Positions 35,501 through 48,200 of a stretch of DNA of 64,000 bases are shown here, piece after piece. The notes below the pieces were generated by a model that had not been told where the DNA came from, made no database searches, and saw nothing but the letters and a program-made list of their open reading frames with translations. Position 1 is the first letter of the stretch, and every line of letters starts with the position of its first letter. The DNA is from Acanthosoma haemorrhoidale (taxonomy: Eukaryota > Arthropoda > Insecta > Hemiptera > Acanthosomatidae). Both the position numbers and the translations under genes were made by a program. The DNA lies in NCBI GenBank assembly GCA_930367205.1, contig OV884013.1, forward strand, positions 87,793,333 to 87,857,332. The letters are read 5' to 3'.

Positions 35501-38500
35501 TTTGATTGTTATTCATAATAAAGTTTTTGAAAAGATTCTCCTCTACAAGATTATTTAACTGCCCTTATTGTAGTCGTGGAATCCCGATCGACCGAACCGG
35601 CGACTTCACGGTGAGAATTTCCCCAAAAATGTTCTTCTGAAAAAAGACTGGTGACGTAAAATGAAGATAAAGCAAGAAGCATGCTGAAGACTTTCAATGA
35701 AAAAAAATTGTAAAACACGTATTTGTTTCATCTCCGGTTAATCCGATTTTTTAGCTTTTCCGACCTTTCCCCTGCCCCCCTCCCCCGGCAAGGTTGGTTC
35801 AGGAAGGTTATAGTGTATTGGTTTTCAGTAAAAAAAATCGTATTTTTTCGTCGGTTCCGAGGGTTTTGTTAGTTGTTTTTTTTCAAAACCCTCATGTTTC
35901 CTTCCACCAATATGTCTGGCTGTCTCGTCTAGTTTTTGAGAGTTCGACATATAGTCATAAAATTATAATTAGAGGTAAGATATGATATTGGGATTTCATG
36001 AAAAATGCAATCATCTCCATAAAATAAAAAAATATAATAGGGGTCATTAATTAATTTGTAATTTAGAAAATGTCTACAATTTAAGTAGGGTATTTTAAAG
36101 ATCTCAACATCCTATCATTGCATGGTTATTCCGATTGGTGCCCCAGCGATGCTAAAAATAAAACCAATGCCGTAACCAAAATGTTATTAATCAATAGTTC
36201 AGGGATTAAAAAATTTTTTTTTATTTTATTTCATATCCCCTTGTTACAAAATTGTAAATATTTTCTAATCATATTGAGTACGATATTAACTTAAAGTATG
36301 AGTAGGTAGTCAACTTAAAGATCAGTTCTTAATGGTCAGTTTTGACAACAAAAAAAGAAGTATATTGTGACCTAAAGTCTACCTAATGTAAAAACTCATA
36401 TTATTAGGTATTCAAAAAGTATAGTGGTTGCCGATTTCAAATCCTTACTAACCAGTAATTTTTGTAAATAATTACTAAATAAATCGTATATTTTATGTTG
36501 CATTCGCAGTAAATTGTCGGGTTGCCACTAGGGGAGTGCCTAATCACCCTAGCCCTGGTGACAAGTGCGGATTGTTCGAGTTTATAACATGGACCATTGT
36601 TCCATGACGGCGTTACTATCTGACTCCATTTTATGATAGGTATGTGCCCCGACAATGCATTATGTTCAAGAGAAGAGGTACAGAGGTTTCATAAAGAATA
36701 AGTCAAGTTTTCAGAGTTCGAGCGGAAGCCCAGCAGCGTCACGGGTACAAGTCGTCAGAGGGTCTGCAAGGATACTAAAAGACGGGTGAGAGACTCAGAG
36801 GCGGATGAGGGGAGACTGAGAGACTGACGAGGAGTCTAAGAGACTGACTTCCAGGGCCAGGGTCCTGACATAAGGCGTCACCGAGTAAAGGTGGATGAGG
36901 AGACTCAGAGGCTGATGAGGAGACTAGACTAGACTGATTTTCAGGTTTTTTTTGTTGTTTTTTTTTTATTTCAAAACCTCAAAAATAATACAATGAAAAA
37001 AACAATTTTTATAGAGTTACAAGTTGCTCCTCGTACTGCGATGCACTGATGCATTCGAAGGAGGGCATAATATAAATACATTCAATCTGTAGTATAAAAA
37101 GTCCTAACCATATCCACAATACTAGGTGATGAGGCTCACCTTCGGCTTGTTACCGGCACTAAACACTAAAAACAAACAAAACAAAACAAACTAAAACCTA
37201 TACCTAGAACCTAAGACTAAAGTGTTCCAGCCGCGACAGCGTCTTGCCATCGATGGGGGAACGGAGTGGGGGTTATCGTGTTAAACACCGGGTTTGTCAA
37301 GTATTGCAGGGAGTCGAAAAATTTGATATGTCTACGTTGGATGAATTCATCCACCGTAGGCAGCTCAAAGATCTTGTGAAGCTCTCTGTTGCTCCGCTGC
37401 TCGAATGAAGTATTTTTGACCACTTTCATCAGTATACCGTTTTGAAATTGTTGGAGTCGCCGAGCTGTCGTATACGTCAGATGACGAAAAAGCGGTGCAC
37501 CATACAGCAGAGTAGGCCTGAGTATACTCTTGTAGATCAGTAGCTTCAGACGCAGTGATAGATTGGGGGAGGTTAATAAATGCGTAAGCCGGTAAGACTT
37601 CGTGCGTGTTTGCTTCAACTTCTTCGTAAAGTGGTTACTAAAATAGAGGTGTCTGTCCATTTTAATTCCCAGATATACTAGGTTGTTGGCTGGTGAATTT
37701 TCCTCCGTTCCTACTATGTAACTAGTAGGTAGTGGGCTTTTTCCCTTTTGAAAAGAGAAAATTACGCAGTCAGTCTTACCCGCGTTTACAGAGATATTGA
37801 GTCTCCCCAATCTCTCACTGATCTGGTTACAAGCTACTTCAGCCTGTTGTTTGCCAAGCTGCTACTGTACACCGCTATGTCATCTGCAAAGGCAGTAACT
37901 GTGGTGGATTTTCAGGGCCAGAAGCCCCGGGTTAAATATCGTTTTTCCCTTCCTGCCGGAAGGCGGCGAAGGTCTAAAAGGGTCTGTTTATGGCTGCCAG
38001 GTGGCTAACCCTTTCAGGTTTATGGCTGCTAGGTGGCTAACCCTTTCAGGTTTATGGCTGCCAGGTGGCTAACTCTTTCAGGTTTATGGCTGACGGCTGG
38101 CGAACCTCTTACGTTTATGACTGCCGGCTCCCACGCATTTATTGCTAAAAACTTTACAATGATTTACATACATTTAGTTCCTGTTATTTTACTTTTGCTT
38201 ACAATATATGTGCACCAGAGTATAGGGTGATTTAACTCATGTAGTTAGCGGTCGCTACAAAATAATATTATTTTCTCCAATAATAAGTCAAATATGACTG
38301 ATGAAGTGCAAGAGTATAAGCAGGAGCATCTCATTTCAGTCATGGTGATACTAAGTTCAGATCTCAATCCTTGGATCTGACAAATAGTTCTCTGTTTTTA
38401 AAATTTGTTTCTGCTTATAAATAGAACATTCAAACAGATTTTTTTTTATTCATTCTTACCTTAAAATCATAAAAATAATTGATCATTTTTTTTTCAGACC

Positions 38501-39213
38501 ACAATGGTTCAGATTACACTAAAACTAAATTAAACTGAACTAATGGCTGTAAAATTTGTATTTTATTTCTGTCCTGAAATCCAATACTATCTTAATGTCA
38601 ACCAGTTTATAATTAAGAAAGAAACACTTCCTACCTCTCCACAGCTTTATTGTTTGTGTCTAGCCGAACGTTTTTGACAGACTATGCTTCAACGAGTCAA
38701 TCCGTTGTAAATATGGCACTATTAATAACTAATAACTGGGCTTGGTTTTCAAACTACTTCCGCCCCAAAAGCTTATTACCAAACTTCGTCATGAATGAAA
38801 CCAGAAAAATCAATCTAATAGTCAGCCTAGTTTTAATAAGATTAACGCCAACCACCAAATGATCACATGAGGTTAAAAGGTGGTTCAGAGCCAGGATAAG
38901 CAATAAATATTATATTGAAAGGATTAGAAGATGCTTAATTAGTTATTTAAATTGATAACTAGATCGCAGATAGATATTTCCGTATTCGTCAGCTCCTTTT
39001 CAATTCATTCACGGAAGCTCAATCCAAACACACACACACAAATTGAGTAAGAATTGGCCAAAACTGTGTTATTACTAGTAGTACATATGCAGTAGTATAG
39101 TAGCATGACTATGAAGTGTTACACCAGGCTCTCCAACCTCTCCAAGTATCAATTTTGAAATTCAAACTGGTGCCATGATCATTCATTCATATTATTATTT
39201 CATCAACAAAGCA

Positions 39214-39249
<36 letters not shown>

Positions 39250-42200
39250 GAAACCTACCTCATTTTTTACCATTTCTTTTTCTAATTTATTTGATCAATT
39301 TACCTTAACTAATTTGGCAGGTCCGTCATGAGATCTTTAATTCAAATTGTTTTATGTCTTTGACATAGGAATTTATCCCGATTGAATCGCCCGATCTCAA
39401 GGCTAATGTAGTTAATAATAAATTGAGAAACTAGGAATTGTGAAATATATTCCAAATAAAATGGTTATAACAAATAATTATAATTATATATAGTGCTGAC
39501 AAAAAGTATATAAAAAATATTCAATTCCTTTTGAACAAGGATAGTTACTACTAATTACATAAAACATTAAATTTGAGCTCAATTTCTTTTAATGGATCCA
39601 TAATAAAAACAATATTAATATCACCCAATCGATGATCTCCGTATAATCCAATCAACATTACTGTCTGCTGTTGGTTCTTCTCCTCTCTTCCTGTATGGAA
39701 CCGCTAGTTCGGGAGCTTGCTAAGAATCCGCTCTTCTCGGCGGTCGTGCTAAGACTGACCGTTTATCTCATCCCCACTCCTAGGAGCATAAGGGAAGATG
39801 CTTACCATCTGGTCACATCTGTGAAGGTTCCTGGCCATGATATGCTCAAATATCATGAATGTTACAATATATATATATAGATTACTAAAAATAATACAAG
39901 TTTAAATTAATTATGACTTACAAAATGTGGATGGAAATATAGAAAACCACCATGAAGGATAAATAAAATCAGTAACTCCATTTAAAAGAAGTTGCATGGC
40001 TGGCTCTTTGAATGCTATATCGAAGCAAATGAACATTCCAAAACGAACTCCCAAGTCTGAATCAAAGTAAGATACATCAGGAACGTTTGTAACGTTGAGG
40101 GGCTCATTGAATAAATTAAATTTTCGGTACCTTAAAATAAAAAAATAATAACGTTAGTAAAAAGACCAACTACGATTTAAGTGTATTTCACCTAATATTA
40201 AAATAGAAGTGATGACAGCGGTAATCCATTGCCATTGTTACCTTGTTGATGATTATAATTGATACAGTTCAGGTAATTGTCAACAATTGTGACACATTTA
40301 GTATTACCACTTATAGATAATGTTATAAGAGGCAGCATGCCACCTGACCATTTGAGAGCCCTTTGAATTTAAATCTATCTGCGGTTCTCAAATTTATTTT
40401 TGATTATCTGAGAATCGTATATCACCATATCCATACCAACTAGTCTAGTTTCATTGTCTATTTGTTATCCTCATTATTATTTCTATTATATCATTTAATT
40501 TTATTCATTGATTTAAATATTTTTTTGGCAACCTAATTTGAAACTTTTGGCAGTATATTAATATTTAACAGCATATTTCTTAAGATTGCTGTGCTATAGC
40601 AACCCAATATAGTTAGGCAGCACCAGTGGTGTGAACTGTTTTCCTTTCTTATTAGAATAGATAAATTTATCCAAATTGTTGGCAATGGAAAGCATATAAT
40701 AATTGATGGCCTTACTTCAGAACAATCGCTCCATTTCTGTCAAATACCACTCCTGTATTATACTTGAGTACTTCGCCTGAAGAATCGTCCCTCTCGTGGA
40801 GAGTAAACGCCACGTATATTTTGTTCTCTCTTGCTGCTTGTGATAAAAACCGCAATACCTGCATGAGAACAAAAAACTACTGAAAAATCTGACTCATTAC
40901 TAGATAATTTTTTAGATATAATTTTTATAAGAACTTTATTTGATGAATTACAATTTGATTGCTCAGCATTATTAATTAGGATATGAAAATTCATTCATAC
41001 TTATAGTGTTTCGAAATTATCTACAAAAACACATACACAAATAGTTTTAAGTTATGTAGATCATTGCGCAACACCCGAAATTCAGCTTGAAAACTGTATT
41101 TTCTTTGATAAATAATTTTAAAAAGGTGTTTTTTAATTAGATTGTAGAACTCGTTATTTTATTTGACGGGTGTGTCTCCGGAATAATTTCAAGAAAAATC
41201 GCAAATATTTAAATAATATATGCTGAAGGACGTGAAAGTGGCTAAGAAATAATATAATTGACGATCCCAATTTGTATATTTTTTTTAATATTGTTTTTAA
41301 AGTCGGAAACGTTGTAAAATAATTATATTATTATTATAAATTATAAATAATTGAATTTAATACAAAGTAAATTATAAGGATATTATAATTTAATACAAAG
41401 TAAATTATAAGGGTATTATAATTTAATACAAAGTAAATTATAAGGATATTATGCACAATGTTCAAAATAATTGTATATAAAAATTTTTTTTGTCTTCTAA
41501 TGAATTACGCAGAACATTGTAAACAATGAGAAACATCTTTGCATCATTTATCATTCCTGGCGTTTATTTTTTTTACTTTTTCACTGATAACGACACATTA
41601 AGGAAGGTATTACTTGAATCAATTCAAATTTCTACTCTTCTGATCAAGTAGCTACTTATTTTTCCTTACAATGCTGAATCATCACTAATCATCCCCATCC
41701 CCATAGTAAAAAATTCTTGAGAAGACGTAAATCACACCCGAGTCTCCGCAGTAAAAGTAAGCATGTCAACTACTAGGTCAAATACATGGCTTTCAAACAA
41801 TACAAGTATATTACATGAGAAGTAATACTTTCTATAATGGTGGCCTACGAGAAGAAACATCTATTAGATTTTTTTCATAATTTCAGCAAAAATGCGATTT
41901 TATCTGGTCTAACCAATGGCAGGAGGAAAGCCATCCAATTCCAGTAATCGTTCCACTTACGTAATGAGCATCAGGGTCGTCTGCAGGCACTTTCTTGTTC
42001 TCACCGTACGGGACGTCGAGGAAGACTGTCAAATCCGTGAAATGTAAAGCTATTTCCGGGAACACCACGATATCTGCCTAGAAATAAAAAAACTACCAGT
42101 TAATTATTAACAGTGAGTAAATTACGATTTATGGAAACCTGTCTTGATAAATGTGTTCATGTGTTTTTTTTTCTGAACAGTCGGTTTAATTTATAATGTG

Positions 42201-45200
42201 GTATTACTGAATATGATTAAGGATGTCCAGGGTACAGACTTATTAAGGCTAACGTTTAAAACAAAAAATTATGATTTAGAAATAAAAAGCATCATAAACA
42301 TCATTCAGCAGCAATTGGCCGCATTTTTTAAGGTCTATTTTATATATTCATCTCCCAGCACTAGGAAATTATTTAAAAACTCTTTTCAATTTCATTAAAA
42401 AAAACAAAACATCTAGCCGTCGATACAACTAACAATATGACTACACCAGCACTAAGTACATCAAATTGCTTCAAGTCAAGACCCACTTCTACTCATTTAG
42501 TTTCTTCTCATTTAGGGGGGGGGAGAGGAAATTTTCTTAAGTTTTTCAAAATTACATAGTAGCGTAGGAATCGTTTGGTTCCACAAAAAAACGATTCCAT
42601 ACTGAGTTTTAAGGTTTACATCGAATAAAAACGTTTAAATGCCATTAGACACAATCATGTGACCAATCTACATAACTTCACATTATAACGTAGGATTGAG
42701 GGGATAATTATAATACCCAATGAAGTAATATATTAGAATATTTATTAATCGTCATATTCAATATTGAAATTTACAAGTTATGGTTTCATTCACTATTAAA
42801 TTATGATTTAAAAACCATTTTCACAAAATTTAAAAACACTAATCGATGAACGAAAATCATATAAATACCAAATAATGTGTTTAGTTAAACTCACAGTTTT
42901 TGCAGCTTCCTTGATAAGTTTAACGAACTCATCACCATTTTTCTGTAATATTTCTTCCCCGTCTTTTCCATCAAATGGACAATATTCCACGACTGCAGCG
43001 TGGTAGAAATCTTCCTTTGGGCTGGTCTAAAGCATTAAGAAAATATGTGTTAAGGTAAATATCCACAGAAAAATTGGAAATATGAATGAGTTCTGAAAAG
43101 AATGGTACCCTACACACGTATGTAGGGTAATTTCATATACAAATTGGTAATCCATTTCATAGCACATTTTGGCTTATCTGTTTGTACATTTACAGAGAGA
43201 CAGATAGTGTAGACCTATTTAAAATATATTAAATACTACAATATTTCTTCGTGATAACGATATATCTTCATTACATTTCAAAAAGTGGATTTTAAAATCA
43301 GATATATGAGTTGGTTGCTGCAGTTACTCGACAGAATGTCTCACTTAACTACCGCTGGTTGAACATGATTTTAATGTATGCATAGGTAATTCCTTTTGCT
43401 ATTGAAAAAGTAAACATATATTAGTATTGTATTTTAGGGTTTTTCAGATGACAGTGAAAAGCGTTTGGAGTTTGAGTCCATTGACAGCATTAGGAAACAA
43501 CACGTTTTGCGAGTATTCCAGTCATTAGAATTTATAGCAAACTTAAGTAAAGCTTAATTTACTGCGGAAAGCTTGGGCTATTTAGAGGTAGGAAAACTGC
43601 AACGGTCGGTGAACGAAGGATTTTTCTTTTAACTATTGTAAGTAAACGACTGACCTGGAACCCACATACGAGACTAAAAAGACAAGAGCTAAACAGACAC
43701 TTTGGACAACAGACTACTTCAAAGGACATCCCATCTCTCAATAGAAAATAAACTACTTTTCTACAAAGTTATGCTTAAACCAATCTGGACATACGGAATA
43801 GTGCTATGGGGGACAGCAAAAAAGTCGAACATCAAGCGTATCCAATCCTTTCAATCAAAAGTCCTGAGAACAATATCAAATGCCCCTTATTACGTCAGTA
43901 ACATAACCCTTCATAACGACCTTAATATACCCTACATTCTAGAATATCCCTTCCAAGTTTATGAAATTCCACAGTAGCCTTTCCAAACACCCTAATCCTG
44001 TAGCACAGTCATTGCACTGCGCCACTCATCCCTATAATCCTCCTCGGAGACTGAAACGGCAGTGGCCTCGTGACCTGCTGTAATCGCGTGACAGTGGGAG
44101 TCCTGGCAATGGCCAGTTACTTCAATCATGTCCTGAGCGTCTGTGGCTCTCGCGCTCTTGGTCAGCCTCCACTGGCTAGTATCCGGTGACGCGACTGACG
44201 GAGGAGCGTGGGTGTTCCTCATATCCTGTGGGGGACTTCCCAAGACTCCGCTTTCTCTTTGCATGTGGACTTGGGAGGCCGCTGGGATGTCTGTAAATAT
44301 TGTATGAATGAGCGAGTGAATGATGAATTGTAAATATGGTATGAATGAGAGCATTTATCTTAATTACTTATTGCCTTATAAGGCAGATTGTAATTATAGC
44401 ACAATAAAGGATTTGTACAGTACAACTATTGTAAGTAAACAAAGGATCCTCTTCTCACGCCTTGCCATCATACGCAGGGTCGTCAAGATCTAAATGGATT
44501 GCATTCAATTTTTCATTAATTCATCAACTAAATGATGAAATGAATAGTTCCTCCTTTAAAAAAATGCTGTCGATGATGTTATTTCTCATATGTTAGTGAT
44601 ATATACTGACCTAATTCCCCTCAGGTAACACAGAACTTACTATAAACTGAACGATTAATGGCCAGTCTAAGATTTTTTTTTTCACTGATCATTATCTAAA
44701 ATCTATGCAAACGAAGGGCATTTCATAACGCTAAAAACTAAATACAAAGTTCAAAATGAGTTAAATTACATTAGAACAACAATAATATAAGTTCGATTGA
44801 TTATTTATTAATTTTAGGACGAGTCAACAATTTTTATCATTAATCTCCAAATTAAATTTTTCCCATAAAATAATTAGAAGTCCAGAACTTCTGGTCTACC
44901 TATAATTTATTTTATTATTATGGGAGCACTATAGGTGACTACCACCTTTCATAAGTATCTGAAAAGGCAATACAATTGTGTTCAATGTGAAATATAACAT
45001 TGAAAAATATTTTTGTAATTGTATTTCTTTTTAGATTCGTGAGAGTGGTGGTATGACTCCCAAAAGTGCTTGTACCATTGTAAAATAAATTGTGGATGGA
45101 CCAGAAGGAGTTTATGTTTACTAATATGACTAGCTCACAACAAGCTTTCCAATATAAATTTGGAAATACCAGATGCCGAAGACGATCTGGATAACGATAA

Positions 45201-48200
45201 GTGTTACTCGTGGCTGAGGCGAGTTTGGCTTATCGTCAGGCGGGTCCACACCATTTCGTTTCATCACCTATGATCTCTTGTACACTGCTTATAATTCATC
45301 TATCTTCGGGTGACATGTTCTACTAACACTCTTGAAATTGCTGTCCCTTACGCTGACCCATGGTGTTTGATGGATTAACCTTCCTTAGCTACTTACTCAC
45401 TTAACATTCGGCAGTCAGCACAGTGTCACTTCCCTTTGCCACTCCTTTGGCCATCATGACAGTTAGTACTTTACCGTTGATGCTACCATGTCCTGGAAGC
45501 CATAAGAAAAGGACTCTACGTCCATTGTAGCGACCGATAGCTACATAAGATAAATCAACCTTTACTCTATTGTATATATATTGTAAATTTGTTATAATAT
45601 GCTGTAAATTAATTTAAACAAATGTAAATAATATTACCAAACCATAAGTCAGAACCCTGCGATGTGGTTGGTTAGAATAAAACCTCACCTTATTGGCTGG
45701 ACGCGATTGGCCAGAATAAACCCCGAGATCATTGACTACTTGGGGCTATATGTACCCTAGTTTTAGCCGATAAGTCATTCTAACTACGGATCTCTGGAAT
45801 GGTACTTGCAGCTGTACTGGTGTTTCTAGATTTGGTCTTCTCATTTATGAAAACCTCTGTATCTCTCTTTCGTAGACTCGCTATGTTTTAGTACAGCCTT
45901 GTCAGACCCCACACTTTCCTAGTGGGATTCTCTGCCTTCTCCTCGCTAAAACTAGCACCTCCTGGGAAGAGATTTGTTCCTTGTGGAGGTCTCCTGTGCC
46001 CTACGAACTTTACCTACTAGTGTCTCCCCCAGTGATCCAAATTACTGCCTCTCTCCGGTTCACACTCACCTTTGGGATGCGGACGGTTTTCGCCTACCCT
46101 CAGATACCGAGTGTGAATGCGTGGTCATTCCAAGACCACATAAACTACTTACAATACCTACCCTATACCTCTTCTCTTGAACATAGTGCACTGTCGGGGT
46201 AAATACCTATCAAATATGGAGTTAGATAGTAACGTAGTAAGACCCGCCATGAAGCAATTGTCCAGGTCATAGCCTAAACAACCCTAACTATGTAATTAGG
46301 GCTAGGGTGTCATTAGGCACCCCCTCGTGACGACCCGACACCATATTTTTCGATTTTCTCAATTTGTGAGAGGGTTTCAATAATTAGTGGCTTATTATAG
46401 TGTGTAGAGTAGAAGGTGAAATAAAGAAACATCAATCTCAGGGCCTCACTCATCTGATAGACAACATTTCGTCGTATATTAGTACAAGTGACTTGGGTTT
46501 CATATGAAGTTCGCACAAAACAAAAACCCATCTCTCAACAATAAAAAGTTTTTGAAATATAATGGGTCTATTATTTTCATTGCTTAAAAAAATGCAATAG
46601 TACATATCTTGAATAAATAAATGAGTCAACAGCATCAGAGATATCCAATCTTTATTATTATTTAATCATTTATCTGTATATGTTTTAATTGTTTGCTGTG
46701 ATATGATAATATTTGTCAGCCCTCATGATAACACTAAAAAGAAGATGATAGCTTCAAAAAATACAGAGCCACAACGAGATTTTCGACTGATCTCATGAAA
46801 TCAAAAGTAAAAAAATCTTCAGTCTGGGAGATCGGAACGATCTTAGGGAACCTAAGAATATAAAAAAAAAGATACTATGAAAATATTTTTATCATACAGA
46901 AATTGTTTTATGTCTTGTCATCAGCCTAGTGACATTGGGCTTGATATAGTGAATTGAAATGATCCAACTCATGCCATTAACCAGTGCCTATCCGAACCGA
47001 AAAAGTTCTGCCTGTGAGGTATGAAGTCATCAGGTTCAGTAGCTGATCCGAGAATTCGTATTCCCTCAGACGTTGGAGTAGGGAGTAGTGGTCCACAGAG
47101 TCGAAGGCTTTCGAACAGTACAGTGAGATCATAGTGATAGCTCTGTTGCTCCGGACGTTCGATGCGACGTGGTTTTGCAGTCTCACCAAGTTGTTGTCCA
47201 CACTAAAGCCTTAGTCGAGAGTTGAGTCAGCAGACTGATGGGGCGGTAATGAGATGGCTCATAACAGCTTTTCGCTGGTTTCAGCAGTGGGACGACCACA
47301 GCGTGCTTCCAGTTCTGAGGGAAATAATGCAGCCTGAAGCAGGATTTCAACACGTTGGTGATGTACGAGATTCCTTTCCTCCTTGCTTGAGTAAGATGTT
47401 CTGGATCCCGTCTTCACCTGGTGCCTTGTTCCCGTTCGTTCTTCGAATGAAGCCAGCGACCTTAGCCACGGCTCACGACTTCATAATGATCCACCAGTAT
47501 GTCCGCCTGTTCAGTGGTGGGGATGAACTGCCCGTTCACGGCCAGCCTTACACCGTTCTTTTTGGACCTGCATGTCTTCACGAGCTTCCACAATTGCTTG
47601 TGGTCACCGTGGAGACTAGTGAGGCGATCTTTCCAACCGGTTTTAAGTCCCTGTTTTTGGTTCTAAACCACCTGTTCTTGATATTGTTACGCTGTTTAAT
47701 CAGTTGTAGAATGTGATCCGGAGGTCTCCTCAAAAAAGGGGGCTTCGGAGAAAATTTCGGGATCGATTTCGGGATGAGAAGAGTGACTAAGGTACTGGTA
47801 AAATCTGGATTTAATGATTTTGTTTAACGGGATTAAAAGATTGAGATCCACGGGTTTATGCCAAGGAGGCTTTGATAGTTACGTTGATTTGAAGAAAGTT
47901 GTAATGTTAAGGAGAATGAATTTTTCTTAGTTGATTGTAAAGAATTGGAGGAATTCAAGGAATTATTAGTGACGGGCTAAAGCGTAGCCATCCCAAGTGA
48001 GTGAACTCCGGGTGTGACGGTAGTTTCTAAAGATTTGAGGTATATATCGTAGAAAACAATTCATCACCCACTTTAACTGAACCTCGACATCTCAATTGTG
48101 ATGTCTTAATCTAAGTTTCGTAATCGTAATATGAGTGATGGCAAGAAGACAAGAGAGATCAATAGAGATTTGCGCGAGCAAGAATGACTGTGTATTTTCA

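Larger units (their letters stand above)
36515..38259 (-). mobile_element. Solo LTR, TGTCGGG family (copy B), split by a LINE
   Basis: It starts TGTCGGG and ends GCTACA, flanked by AAAT on both sides (36511-36514 and 38260-38263). Removing the LINE at 36946-37906 and one target duplicate leaves an LTR of about 775 bases. The first part (36515-36654) runs TGTCGGG to CCCCGACA. It lies in intron 5 of the vanin-like gene. Minus sense is inferred. Confidence 0.85.

Noticed and set aside
41355..41453. CRISPR-like array
   Set aside because: The three 33-base units are contiguous with no spacers, and the genome is eukaryotic; it is a plain tandem repeat.
47222..47716. 164-codon plus-strand open frame
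   Set aside because: It is the antisense shadow of the LINE reverse transcriptase fragment on the minus strand.
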